Origin: an uncultured Eubacterium sp.
GTDB taxonomy: Bacteria > Bacillota > Clostridia > Peptostreptococcales > Anaerovoracaceae
Assembly: GCA_937966095.1 (NCBI GenBank)
Contig: CALCKF010000012.1
Span: forward strand, 1 to 21,189
Direction of reading: 5' to 3'
DNA length: 21,189 nt
Shown piece after piece: positions 1 through 8,014 of the stretch. Within the stretch, counting starts at the first letter, position 1; every line of letters starts with the position of its first letter. The notes below the pieces were generated by a model that did not search any database, was not told where the DNA came from, and was given only the letters and a program-made list of their open reading frames with translations. The position numbers were made by a program, and so were the translations under genes.

Positions 1-1
1 T

Positions 2-673
2 ATAGGGTCAAAGCTTGCGAAAGTAAGAGTGGAAAAAAAGAAAGAAGAAATAAAAGAACAGCCGAAGGAAAAACCACAGATAAAAGAAAAGAACCATAGC
101 TCTAAACGTAAAAAGGAAAATAAAACAGCAGAAAGAAAAAAAGAAAGCAAACCATCAGAAAGTATTGATGTGGAAACCGATTCCGGTTTGGATATAGAAA
201 TAATAGATAAGGATAAGCTGAAGGATATCGATGAACACGAAGCACTTGATTTTCTTAAAGATATAACGGTAAAAATGGGTTTGAATCTCGGATTCAAAGC
301 AAAAGAAGGAGAAGATATCGTTTATATCGAAATGGACGGCAAGGATTCGGGTACAGTAATAGGTAAAAGAGGACAGACTCTTGATGCTATCCAGTATCTT
401 ACAAGTCTTGTTATAAATAAAGATAAGGATAAATATATAAAGGTCGTTATAGATGCGGAAAATTACAGGGCAAAGAGGCAGAAGACTCTGGAACAGCTTG
501 CAAACAGGCTGGCAGCAAAGGTCATAAAGACGAAACGTTATGTCAGGCTTGAACCTATGAATCCTTATGAGAGAAAGATAATACACGCAACTTTACAGCG
601 CAATCCTGATATCAATACAAGAAGTGAAGGTGAAGAGCCTTACAGAAGAGTCGTTATAGAACTTAAAAAGTGA
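2..673 (+). CDS. jag: Jag/KhpB RNA-binding protein, 5' partial
   Basis: Single-strand RNA-binding protein of the Jag/KhpB family, which partners KhpA and affects cell elongation and sporulation in Firmicutes. The reading frame is open to the window edge: the codons from nucleotide 2 read IGSKLAKVRVEKK, which matches the end of the Jag N-terminal domain. The GTG at 29 is therefore probably internal, and the true start lies upstream. A Lys/Glu-rich linker follows, then a KH domain with the GxxG loop GKRG at nucleotides 362-373. A C-terminal R3H domain comes last, with the RxxxH signature in YERKIIHATLQ and the end RRVVIELKK. Its place just before mnmE is the conserved position downstream of yidC near oriC. 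Family assignment is firm; only the N-terminus is missing. Confidence 0.93.
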   Translation: MGSKLAKVRVEKKKEEIKEQPKEKPQIKEKNHSSKRKKENKTAERKKESKPSESIDVETDSGLDIEIIDKDKLKDIDEHEALDFLKDITVKMGLNLGFKAKEGEDIVYIEMDGKDSGTVIGKRGQTLDAIQYLTSLVINKDKDKYIKVVIDAENYRAKRQKTLEQLANRLAAKVIKTKRYVRLEPMNPYERKIIHATLQRNPDINTRSEGEEPYRRVVIELKK

Positions 674-683
674 TTAGATCGAG

Positions 684-709
684 AGTCCGCAATACTATTG
701 CGGACTTTT
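684..709 (+). terminator. Rho-independent terminator after jag
   Basis: A perfect 10-bp stem (AGTCCGCAAT with ATTGCGGACT) has a 3-nt loop and runs into TTTT, followed by a second T run at 713-716. It lies 10 bases after the jag stop. It suggests that the jag transcript (probably shared with rnpA and yidC upstream) ends here or is attenuated before mnmE. Confidence 0.8.
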
Positions 710-729
710 GAGGTTTTACGGAGAATGAT

Positions 730-2103
730 ATGGAAGATACTATAGCTGCAGTAGCTACTGCCTATGGAGAGGGCGGTATAGGGATTATAAGGATAAGCGG
801 TAATGCTTCACTAGGTATTTTAAAGGATATTTTTCGAAAAAACGATGGATCTCAGGATATAACAAACAGAAAAATGACATATGGAAAGATTGTCGATGAA
901 GAAAATGATGAGATCATTGATGAAGTGCTGGCTGTATATATGAGAGGTCCAAAGACATACACAGCAGAGGATGTTGTTGAGATAAATTGTCATGGTAGTA
1001 TCGTTTCGTTGAGAAAAACATTGTCTCTCGTACTTAGAAAAGGTGCACGGCTTGCTGAGCCGGGAGAATTCACAAAGAGGGCATTTCTCAATGGAAGACT
1101 TGATCTATCACAGGCAGAAGCTGTGATAGATATAGTAAAGGCAAAGACCGATTCGGGTTATGATATAGCTCTTTCACAGCTTGAAGGTGAACTTTCCTCG
1201 AAGGTTGCTGAGATAAGGAGTAAGCTTCTGGATCTGCTTGTGGATATTACTGTTAATATAGATTATCCTGATGAAGATATAGAAGAAATAACATATGAAT
1301 ACATGAAAAAAAATATAGCGTTAATAGGCGATATGATTGAAAAATTACTGTCTACAGCTTCTACAGGACGTATGATAAGAGAAGGTATAAGGATTGCTAT
1401 AGCAGGAAAGCCGAATGTCGGAAAATCATCTCTTATGAACAGATTACTTAGGGAATCACGCGCTATCGTAACAGAGATACCCGGTACTACAAGAGATACT
1501 ATAGAAGAGGCATTGAGTATCAAAGGAATACCGGTATATCTCACAGATACGGCCGGAATAAGAAACACATCAGATAAAGTGGAAATGATGGGGATAGAGA
1601 AATCAAAAGAAGCGTTTTCAAAGGCTGATTTTGTTATATTTATAATAGACGGCAGCAGAAAGATTTCGTATGAGGATATGGAGATAGCTTCAGGTATCCG
1701 TGGAAAGAAATCTCTTGTAGTAGTGAATAAGAGTGATCTTGAAAGATTAGCGGAAAATAGTGAAATATTGAATATGATGCCGGATTCGGAAATAATTGAG
1801 GCTTCTTTTATTACAGGAAATGGGATAGATAAGATAGAAAATTATATAGAAAAACTTGTTTATGGCGGAAAAATATATCAAAAAGAAAGTATAATGGTGA
1901 ATAATATACGTCATATAGAACTGTTAAAAAAGGCCGGAGAATCTATTGAAGATGCATTTAATATGACTGCATCCGGGGAAGCTCTCGACTTTATAGAGGT
2001 TGATGTAAGAAGTACATATGATTATCTCGGTGAAATAATTGGAGAAACAGTTTCTGATGACATAATTGATGAAGTTTTTTCCAGATTTTGTCTAGGAAAA
2101 TGA
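730..2103 (+). CDS. mnmE: tRNA modification GTPase MnmE
   Basis: GTPase that, with MnmG, installs the carboxymethylaminomethyl group (or its glycine-free aminomethyl form) on C5 of wobble U34 in several tRNAs, using a tetrahydrofolate one-carbon donor. The N-terminal folate-binding domain starts TIAAVATAYGEGGIGIIRISG. The central helical domain holds the inserted G domain, with P-loop GKPNVGKSS (about residues 226-234), switch motif DTAG and specificity motif NKSD. The C-terminus FCLGK carries the catalytic-Cys CxGK motif. At 457 residues it is full length. ATG 730 follows a GGAGA site at 720-724. The mnmG start lies 20 nt after its stop, so the two partner subunits are made together. Confidence 0.97.
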   Translation: MEDTIAAVATAYGEGGIGIIRISGNASLGILKDIFRKNDGSQDITNRKMTYGKIVDEENDEIIDEVLAVYMRGPKTYTAEDVVEINCHGSIVSLRKTLSLVLRKGARLAEPGEFTKRAFLNGRLDLSQAEAVIDIVKAKTDSGYDIALSQLEGELSSKVAEIRSKLLDLLVDITVNIDYPDEDIEEITYEYMKKNIALIGDMIEKLLSTASTGRMIREGIRIAIAGKPNVGKSSLMNRLLRESRAIVTEIPGTTRDTIEEALSIKGIPVYLTDTAGIRNTSDKVEMMGIEKSKEAFSKADFVIFIIDGSRKISYEDMEIASGIRGKKSLVVVNKSDLERLAENSEILNMMPDSEIIEASFITGNGIDKIENYIEKLVYGGKIYQKESIMVNNIRHIELLKKAGESIEDAFNMTASGEALDFIEVDVRSTYDYLGEIIGETVSDDIIDEVFSRFCLGK

Positions 2104-2123
2104 TCGGAGGCATAAAACAGCAA

Positions 2124-4007
2124 ATGGAAAAATTTTTGATGGATACATATGATGTTATAGTTGTAGGCGCCGGACATGCAGGATGTGAAGCCGGATTTGC
2201 ATGTGCAAGGATGGGAAAAAACACTCTTATGCTGTCCATAAATCTCGAAGCAGTTGCAATGATGGCATGCAATCCTTCTATAGGAGGCACGGGTAAAGGC
2301 CATCTGGTAAGAGAAATAGATGCTCTTGGCGGACAGATGGGAATAAATATAGATAAAACTTTTATACAAAGCAGGATGCTTAACACGGCAAAAGGTCCGG
2401 CTGTACATTCTTTGCGTGCACAAGCTGACAAAAACCGTTATCATCTGGAAATGAAAAAGAGTATCGAAGATGAAGAGAATCTTCATCTTAAACAGGGTGA
2501 GGTAACAGATATTATTATAGAAGACGGGAAAGCTTGCGGTGTCGTTTTAAAAACCGGAGCCTGTTACAGATCCAAGGCTGTTATACTTGCAACCGGTACA
2601 TTCCTTTCAGGCAGAATATTTATAGGTGACAGTGTTTATGACAGCGGCCCTAACGGACTGTCACCTTCGGTGGAACTCGCTGAAAAACTTAGACAATACG
2701 GGCTGCCGATGAGAAGATTTAAAACTGGGACGCCTGCCAGAGCTCTCGGTAAAAGCATGGATTTCAGTAAAATGATAAAGCAGTCTGGAGATGAAGAAAT
2801 AGTGCCGTTTTCTTTTATGAACGATGATTTATCAAAGGATCAGATAGATTGCTGGCTCACGTATACCAATGAAAAAACCCATGAGGTGATAAGATCGAAT
2901 TTTCACAGATCAGCGCTTTTCGGAGGCCATATAGAGGGCGTAGGGCCCAGATATTGTCCATCCATTGAGGATAAAATAAATAGATTTGCAGATAAGCAGA
3001 GACACCAGCTTTTTATAGAACCGGAAGGAGAATATACTGATGAGATGTATATTCAGGGGATGTCATCAAGCCTGCCGGAAGATGTACAGAGGCAGTTTTA
3101 CAAAACGATCGAGGGCCTTGAAAATCTTGAGATAGTAAGGCCTGCATATGCTATAGAATATGATTGTATAGATCCTCTTGATCTTAAGATATCCCTTGAA
3201 AACAGACATATTGAAAATCTTTTCTGTGCAGGGCAGTTCAACGGAAGTTCAGGGTATGAAGAAGCAGCAGCCCAGGGTATTATGGCCGGAATAAATGCTG
3301 TATGTAAAATAGAAGGAAGAGATGCATTTGTTCTCGATAGAAGTGAAGCATATATAGGTGTCCTTATAGATGATCTGATAACTAAAGGTACTAATGAACC
3401 ATACAGGATAATGACCAGCAGGGCAGAGTACAGACTTGTGCTCAGACAGGATAATGCCGATCTGAGACTTACAGAGAAAGGATATGAGATAGGAACTGTA
3501 AAAGAGGACAGATATAGAAAATATCTGGAAAAAAAGCGTATCGTAGAAGAAGAAACAGAAAGACTCAGAAATAAGACAGTACATCCTGAGGAAGTTAGAG
3601 AATTTCTGCTGAAAAGGGGGAGTACTCCTTTGAAAAGCGCTATATCTATGTATGAATTGCTTAGGCGTCCTGAAATAACATATAGTGATACTGCAGAAAT
3701 AGATGATAGAAGACCTGTTCTTTCCAGACATCAGAAAACGATGCTGGAAGTACAGATAAAATATGAGGGATATATAGAAAAACAGAAGCAGCAGATAGAA
3801 AAATTCAAAAAACTGGAAAACAGAAAATTATCTGCTGATTTTGATTATGACAGGATTGACGGTTTAAGAATAGAAGCGAGACAGAAGCTAAATCAATTCA
3901 AACCTTTATCTGTAGGGCAGGCATCAAGGATATCGGGAGTATCACCTGCAGATATAAATGTTCTTCTTATATATCTTGAAAAAGAACGCAGGAAAAAGGA
4001 AAAATAG
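2124..4007 (+). CDS. mnmG: tRNA uridine-5-carboxymethylaminomethyl synthase subunit MnmG
   Basis: FAD-dependent partner of MnmE in wobble-U34 modification (also called GidA). The Rossmann FAD motif is VGAGHAGCEAG near the N-terminus. The conserved cysteine segments MACNPSIGG and GPRYCPSIEDK are both present, as is the family signature AGQFNGSSGYEEAAAQG. The helical C-terminal domain that contacts MnmE is complete. I chose ATG 2124 (627 residues): GGAGG at 2106-2110 lies 13 nt before it, a somewhat long spacing. The frame is open further up, with a TTG at 2088 and an ATG at 2100 overlapping the mnmE stop. ATG 2139 would give the minimal MDTYDVIVVGAGHAG start. Identity is certain; the exact start is less so. 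Confidence 0.96.
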   Translation: MEKFLMDTYDVIVVGAGHAGCEAGFACARMGKNTLMLSINLEAVAMMACNPSIGGTGKGHLVREIDALGGQMGINIDKTFIQSRMLNTAKGPAVHSLRAQADKNRYHLEMKKSIEDEENLHLKQGEVTDIIIEDGKACGVVLKTGACYRSKAVILATGTFLSGRIFIGDSVYDSGPNGLSPSVELAEKLRQYGLPMRRFKTGTPARALGKSMDFSKMIKQSGDEEIVPFSFMNDDLSKDQIDCWLTYTNEKTHEVIRSNFHRSALFGGHIEGVGPRYCPSIEDKINRFADKQRHQLFIEPEGEYTDEMYIQGMSSSLPEDVQRQFYKTIEGLENLEIVRPAYAIEYDCIDPLDLKISLENRHIENLFCAGQFNGSSGYEEAAAQGIMAGINAVCKIEGRDAFVLDRSEAYIGVLIDDLITKGTNEPYRIMTSRAEYRLVLRQDNADLRLTEKGYEIGTVKEDRYRKYLEKKRIVEEETERLRNKTVHPEEVREFLLKRGSTPLKSAISMYELLRRPEITYSDTAEIDDRRPVLSRHQKTMLEVQIKYEGYIEKQKQQIEKFKKLENRKLSADFDYDRIDGLRIEARQKLNQFKPLSVGQASRISGVSPADINVLLIYLEKERRKKEK

Positions 4008-4010
4008 GCT

Positions 4011-4721
4011 ATGGACGAAATCATAAGAATTTTTCATATTCTGAATATAAAATGTACTGATGAAAAGCTCAGAAAATTATCGGAGTATATGGAGGGAATA
4101 CTGAAAGCAAATAAAAGTATCAATCTTACCGCAATAACTGACAGAAAAGAATTTATACAGAAACATTACGTAGATTCTCTATTGTGTGCAGATTTAGAAG
4201 AATTTTTAAGAGCTGAAAGTATCATAGACGTTGGAACGGGAGGAGGATTCCCGGGGATACCTCTTGCTATAGCATTTCCGGATAAGGAATTCACACTTAT
4301 AGATTCTCTGAGAAAACGTATAAATATAATAAGTGATCTTTCTGAATCTCTTGGTATATTGAATGTAAATGCTATACATGGCAGAGCCGAAGAGCTTGCC
4401 AGGAAAAGTGGATTAAGAGAGAATTTTGATTTGTGTATCTCACGGGCTGTTGCTAATATGAGTACGTTATCTGAATACTGTCTTCCTTTTGTAAAAAATG
4501 GTGGTGCATTTATTGCATATAAAGGACCCGAATGCAGGAAAGAGATCGAAGATGCTGTCAATGCTGTAAATATCCTTGGTGGAAAAATATCGGGAGAAAA
4601 AAGTATAGAAATCGAGGGAATTTCTTTTGATCACAGGCTTGTAATCATACACAAGATTGAAAATACTCTGTCGAAATATCCGAGAAAAGCAGGTATCCCG
4701 TCAAAAGAGCCGATTAAATAG
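4011..4721 (+). CDS. rsmG: 16S rRNA (guanine-N7)-methyltransferase RsmG
   Basis: SAM-dependent methyltransferase (GidB) that modifies a G in the 530 loop of 16S rRNA; loss in other bacteria gives low-level streptomycin resistance. The SAM-binding glycine loop is IDVGTGGGFPG (residues 72-82), preceded by the typical helical N-terminus with NLTAITDRKEFIQKHYVDSL. At 236 residues the length is normal. ATG 4011 is 3 nt after the mnmG stop, with an AAAGGAAA ribosome site inside the mnmG end, so translation is probably coupled. The last codons overlap the left arm of the terminator. Confidence 0.96.
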   Translation: MDEIIRIFHILNIKCTDEKLRKLSEYMEGILKANKSINLTAITDRKEFIQKHYVDSLLCADLEEFLRAESIIDVGTGGGFPGIPLAIAFPDKEFTLIDSLRKRINIISDLSESLGILNVNAIHGRAEELARKSGLRENFDLCISRAVANMSTLSEYCLPFVKNGGAFIAYKGPECRKEIEDAVNAVNILGGKISGEKSIEIEGISFDHRLVIIHKIENTLSKYPRKAGIPSKEPIK

Positions 4722-4739
4722 CGTAAATCGGCTTTTTTT
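4708..4739 (+). terminator. Terminator of the mnmE-mnmG-rsmG unit
   Basis: Stem AGCCGATT (4708-4715) pairs with AATCGGCT (4726-4733) across a 10-nt loop and is followed by a 7-T run. The left arm lies within the last rsmG codons, so the stop codon falls in the loop. Confidence 0.85.
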
Positions 4740-4767
4740 GTGTTATGAATACTCCTTTCAGTATATT
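4738..4767 (+). promoter_or_regulatory. noc: Possible noc promoter
   Basis: TTGTGT (4738-4743) and TATATT (4762-4767) are spaced by 18 nt, just after the rsmG terminator and 40 nt before the noc start. Both hexamers deviate from consensus. The assignment rests mainly on the need for a new start site after the terminator. Confidence 0.35.
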
Positions 4768-4807
4768 GTACAAGCTGTTAATATAAGAACAGAAAGGGGG
4801 AAGAACG

Positions 4808-5605
4808 ATGTTTATCAGGAAAACAGCAGAAATACCTATAGACCTGATTAAAGCCAACGAGCAACAGCCCAGGCAGGTTTTTGGACAGGAGCAGCTGATG
4901 GAACTCAGAGATTCCATAAAAGAATTCGGAGTTTTACAACCCTTGATCTTAAAAAAGGATACGGATGGAAAGTACCTTCTGATAGCTGGAGAACGAAGGC
5001 TGAGAGCTGCAGCGATGGCAGGACTTGATAAAGTGCCTGCTGTAATAAAGGAAGCAAGTGAAGAAGAAACAAGCCTGATAGCTCTCGTAGAAAATATACA
5101 GAGGGAAAACCTGGGATACATAGAAGAGGCAAGGGCATATAAGAATATAATGGAAAAATATGGTATGAGCCAGATGGCATTATCTGAAAAGCTTGGAAAA
5201 AACCAATCAACAATATCAAATAAAATAAGAATACTATCTTTGCCTGATGAAATACAGGATATGCTTGTGAAAAATCAGCTTACCGAACGACATGCCAGAG
5301 CTCTTCTCAAAATAGAAAACGATAATCTGAGACATACTATAGTATCAAAGGTAGTAAAGCATGGATTGAATGTAAAACAAACGGAAAAGCTTGTAGACGA
5401 TTATCTTGAGCAAAAGGAGCGCCAGGACCGAGAAAAAAACAAGATAAGACATATAAGTTATAAGTTGTACCTTAACACATTAAAAAGAACATTTAATGAT
5501 ATGGAATTGGAAGAAAAGGGCGCGACTTTTAAGCAGGAAGACCTTGGTAACAATCTCAGAATAGTAATAACTATACCTAAAGAAATACAGGGAATGCTCA
5601 TTTGA
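4808..5605 (+). CDS. noc: Noc-type nucleoid occlusion protein (ParB paralogue)
   Basis: ParB/Noc-family CTPase clamp; Bacillus Noc binds its own palindromic sites and keeps the division septum off the nucleoid. The CTP-binding motif AGERRLRAA is at residues 60-68 and ENIQREN at 95-101. The helix-turn-helix is SQMALSEKLGKNQSTISNK (121-139). Three of the four residues I recall as separating Noc from ParB are Noc-like: Gln133, Lys139 and Arg161. The fourth is Ser144. The position after rsmG is where Noc sits in Bacillus. The protein starts almost directly at the ParB-like fold: MFIRKTAEIPIDLIKAN has no room for the N-terminal amphipathic membrane helix of Bacillus Noc, and a TAA at 4784-4786 rules out an upstream start. 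The ribosome site is the G run at 4796-4800. Confidence 0.85.
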   Translation: MFIRKTAEIPIDLIKANEQQPRQVFGQEQLMELRDSIKEFGVLQPLILKKDTDGKYLLIAGERRLRAAAMAGLDKVPAVIKEASEEETSLIALVENIQRENLGYIEEARAYKNIMEKYGMSQMALSEKLGKNQSTISNKIRILSLPDEIQDMLVKNQLTERHARALLKIENDNLRHTIVSKVVKHGLNVKQTEKLVDDYLEQKERQDREKNKIRHISYKLYLNTLKRTFNDMELEEKGATFKQEDLGNNLRIVITIPKEIQGMLI

Positions 5606-5618
5606 TATACTCCTTAAG

Positions 5619-5650
5619 AATAATGTTTCACGTGAAACATTATTTTTTTT
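5619..5650 (+). promoter_or_regulatory. Canonical parS site inside a terminator-like palindrome
   Basis: TGTTTCACGTGAAACA at 5624-5639 is the textbook 16-bp ParB-binding site. It is the core of a longer perfect 26-bp palindrome (5619-5644) whose right side runs into eight T residues (5643-5650). In RNA it can fold as a hairpin followed by U residues, 14 nt after the noc stop codon. It could therefore serve both as centromere and as the noc terminator. It also lies just upstream of parA, where ParB spreading could affect expression. Confidence 0.93.
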
Positions 5651-5693
5651 GTTTGGAAATGCGAAAATGATAGTAAAACTTTAAATCATAGTA

Positions 5694-5699
5694 TATAAT
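5694..5699 (+). promoter_or_regulatory. parA: Candidate -10 box for parA
   Basis: A perfect TATAAT lies 40 nt before the parA start codon. No good -35 hexamer is seen at 16-18 nt upstream; the 17-nt position reads TAGTAA. It is a candidate only. Confidence 0.35.
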
Positions 5700-5738
5700 A
5701 ATAGAACAAGACAGGAGAAAAGATTAAGGAGGAAAAAA

Positions 5739-6512
5739 TTGGGTAAAGCAATAGCTATTTTTAACCAGAAAGGCGGAGTGGGGAAAACAACAACTAATAT
5801 AAATCTTGCCGCATGCTTAGCCATGAAGGGTAAAAAAATACTTATATTGGATATAGACCCGCAGGGGAACACTACCAGTGGTGTAGGAATTTCTAAAAAA
5901 GATCTGGAAATAACGACACATGAAATTCTGATAGAAGACGATCACCATCCTGAAGAGGCTATTCTTCCTACAGGAATAGAAAATCTTTATATAATGCCAG
6001 CAAGTGTACAGCTTGCCGGGGCGGAAGTAGAACTTATTGAACTTGCCGGCAGAGAAAAAAGATTGAAAAGAGCGATAGACATTCTCAAGCCTCAATATGA
6101 TTACATATTTATAGACTGTCCGCCGTCATTAGGGATACTTACTATAAATTCTCTTACAGCAGTGGATTCCGTGCTTATACCTATTCAATGTGAATTTTAT
6201 GCATTGGAAGGAGTGAGTCAGCTTATGAGTACTATTGATATAGTGAAAAGAAACCTTAATCCCGAACTGGAAATACAGGGTGTTATTCTCAGTATGTTTG
6301 ATGGAAGAACAAATCTTTCTATCCAGGTTGTTGAGGAAGTGAAAAAATATTTCAAAGAAAAGGTTTATACGACTGTGATTCCGAGGAATGTGAGGCTTGC
6401 TGAGGCTCCGAGCTATGGAATGCCGGTTATACAGTATGATCCTAAATCTACAGGAGCGGCGGCGTATATGGAATTTGCAGATGAGTTTTTAAGTGGTGAG
6501 GAGGATAAATAA
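5739..6512 (+). CDS. parA: Chromosome partitioning ATPase ParA (Soj)
   Basis: Deviant-Walker ATPase of the ParABS chromosome segregation system. It binds DNA non-specifically as an ATP dimer and, in Bacillus, also regulates DnaA. The P-loop with signature lysine is NQKGGVGKTT (residues 9-18). Walker A' reads DIDPQGN and Walker B is DYIFIDCPPSLG. The C-terminal part contains PRNVRLAEAPSYGMPVIQYDP, typical of chromosomal Soj. At 257 residues it lacks the extra N-terminal HTH of plasmid type Ia ParA. The start is TTG 5739, set by AAGGAGG at 5726-5732 and the conserved MGKAIAIFNQKGG N-terminus. The parB ATG follows the stop codon with no gap. Confidence 0.97.
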   Translation: MGKAIAIFNQKGGVGKTTTNINLAACLAMKGKKILILDIDPQGNTTSGVGISKKDLEITTHEILIEDDHHPEEAILPTGIENLYIMPASVQLAGAEVELIELAGREKRLKRAIDILKPQYDYIFIDCPPSLGILTINSLTAVDSVLIPIQCEFYALEGVSQLMSTIDIVKRNLNPELEIQGVILSMFDGRTNLSIQVVEEVKKYFKEKVYTTVIPRNVRLAEAPSYGMPVIQYDPKSTGAAAYMEFADEFLSGEEDK

Positions 6513-7451
6513 ATGGCGGCACCGAAAAAAACACGAGGCTTAGGCAGAGGTCTTGATGCACTTTTCGGAGATGTTGAGGTAAGCCTGAATGTAAAGGAAA
6601 GAGAAAAGACTGATGAAGGTGAGGATCCTCAGATAAAAACTGAAAAAAACGAAGAAAAGGATTCTGAAGGCAGCATAGTCTATATTGATATCAATGATAT
6701 AAAACCGAATTCAAATCAGCCTAGAAAAACGTTTGATGAAGAAAAGCTTCAGGAGCTTGCGGCATCCATTGAGGAACACGGGCTTATACAGCCTGTTGTT
6801 TTAAGAAAAATGAAAAAAGGTTATGAAATAGTTGCCGGTGAAAGGAGATGGAGGGCGGCAAGAATAACAGGAGCAAAAGAGATCCCGTGTATAATAAGAG
6901 ATCTTACAGATGAAGAGAACATGCTGCTTGCAATAATAGAAAATATGCAGAGGGAAGATCTTAATCCTATAGAAGAGGCAGAGGGAATAAGTCAAATGAT
7001 AGATACATATGGACTTACTCAGGAGCAGGTGTCAAAAAGTGTAGGGAAAAGCCGTCCGTATATTGCCAACAGTCTTAGACTGCTGAAGCTGCCGGAAACT
7101 GTAAGAAGATATGTATCAGAAGGAAGCCTTTCGGCAGGACATGCAAGAGCGCTGGCGGGAATTGCTGATGTGGAAAAGCAGATTTCAATTGCAAAGACTG
7201 CTGTAAATGAAGCTTTATCTGTAAGACAGATAGAAAAGATAGTCCAGGGAAACAAAAACAAGCGGCCTCGAACAAAGGTGAAATCAGCAGATAAAAATGC
7301 GGATTTAAAGAGGGTGGAAGAAGACCTTAAAGATATTTTTGGAACAAAAGTCAATCTTAACCATAGAGGTAAAAAAGGGAAAATAGAGATAGAATTTTAC
7401 AGTAAAGAAGAATTGGAAAGATTGATAGAACTGTTGAAAAGACTTGGATAA
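6513..7451 (+). CDS. parB: Chromosome partitioning protein ParB (Spo0J)
   Basis: CTP-dependent DNA clamp that loads at parS, spreads and recruits SMC. The N-terminus carries RGLGRGLDALFG, the short motif that stimulates ParA, then a charged linker. The ParB/Srx domain follows, with the CTP motif AGERRWRAA (108-116) and ENMQRED. The HTH is TQEQVSKSVGKSRPYIANSLRLL. Specificity positions are ParB-like, with Arg181 and Gly209 (SAGHARAL), in contrast to the Noc paralogue just upstream. The C-terminal dimerisation domain is present, for a usual length of 312 residues. ATG 6513 directly abuts the parA stop, with GGAGG in the parA end. A variant parS lies right after the gene. Confidence 0.97.
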   Translation: MAAPKKTRGLGRGLDALFGDVEVSLNVKEREKTDEGEDPQIKTEKNEEKDSEGSIVYIDINDIKPNSNQPRKTFDEEKLQELAASIEEHGLIQPVVLRKMKKGYEIVAGERRWRAARITGAKEIPCIIRDLTDEENMLLAIIENMQREDLNPIEEAEGISQMIDTYGLTQEQVSKSVGKSRPYIANSLRLLKLPETVRRYVSEGSLSAGHARALAGIADVEKQISIAKTAVNEALSVRQIEKIVQGNKNKRPRTKVKSADKNADLKRVEEDLKDIFGTKVNLNHRGKKGKIEIEFYSKEELERLIELLKRLG

Positions 7452-7458
7452 GGAAAAT

Positions 7459-7474
7459 TGTTTCATGTGAAACA
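7459..7474. promoter_or_regulatory. Variant parS site after parB
   Basis: TGTTTCATGTGAAACA differs from the site at 5624-5639 by one base in the central CACGTG (C to T). It is flanked by T and A, so the inverted repeat reads TTGTTTC...GAAACAA. It lies in the 42-nt gap between parB and the SprT-like gene. The outer arms that ParB contacts are intact, so binding is likely but perhaps weaker. Confidence 0.75.
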
Positions 7475-7493
7475 AAATCATAAATAATTTACT

Positions 7494-8012
7494 ATGAATC
7501 AAAATGAACTCAATAAATGTTTAATAAAAGTGATTAAAGAGGCACAGGAACTGAAAATTCCTGTGCCTGATAATATATACAGAAATATTATAGTAAATTC
7601 CCGTCCGCGAAAAAGATTCGGCTGCTGCAGAAAGAAAAACAATATGTATATAATAGAAATAAGCAAATTTATATTGGAGTGTCCTTTGAAAAAAATATCA
7701 GAGGTGATCGCACATGAAGTACTTCATACATGTGAAGGCTGTTACAATCATGGAAAATTATGGAAAAAATATGCAGAGTTTATGAACGAAGCGTATGGAT
7801 ATGAAATAAGCAGACTAACATCTTCGGAAAAAATGGGGCTGGGAAAAACAGAAGGTAAAAATCAGATCAGATATATAATCAAGTGTAAAAAATGCGGAAA
7901 GGAATACCCAAGGCAGCGGTTTACATGCATGATGCAGAAAATAAATGCATATAGATGCAGCTGTGGAGGGGAGCTTATACTTATAAAGCTTCCTGAAGAG
8001 AAGGAGAATTGA
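7494..8012 (+). CDS. SprT-like zinc metallopeptidase-domain protein
   Basis: Small protein with a SprT/Spartan-type fold; eukaryotic relatives degrade DNA-protein crosslinks, while bacterial roles are poorly known. The metal motif HEVLH (His74, Glu75, His78) is followed by a third ligand, His86, in NHGKLW, the usual SprT spacing. A C-terminal zinc ribbon is formed by Cys131-x2-Cys134 and Cys155-x-Cys157. It has 172 residues and no signal peptide, so it is cytoplasmic. No clear Shine-Dalgarno sequence precedes ATG 7494; the gap is AT-rich and holds the variant parS site. No terminator separates it from parB, so co-transcription is likely. Whether it is an active protease on chromosomal protein adducts is inference. 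Confidence 0.82.
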   Translation: MNQNELNKCLIKVIKEAQELKIPVPDNIYRNIIVNSRPRKRFGCCRKKNNMYIIEISKFILECPLKKISEVIAHEVLHTCEGCYNHGKLWKKYAEFMNEAYGYEISRLTSSEKMGLGKTEGKNQIRYIIKCKKCGKEYPRQRFTCMMQKINAYRCSCGGELILIKLPEEKEN

Positions 8013-8014
8013 TT

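Noticed and set aside
155..586. Long minus-strand open frames across jag, mnmG, hydA and other genes
   Set aside because: They are shadows of well-supported genes, with no ribosome sites and low-complexity or Cys/Phe/Tyr-rich translations.
5606..5738. Riboswitch or attenuator in the noc-parA gap
   Set aside because: The only strong structure is the parS palindrome; no riboswitch core motif is visible.
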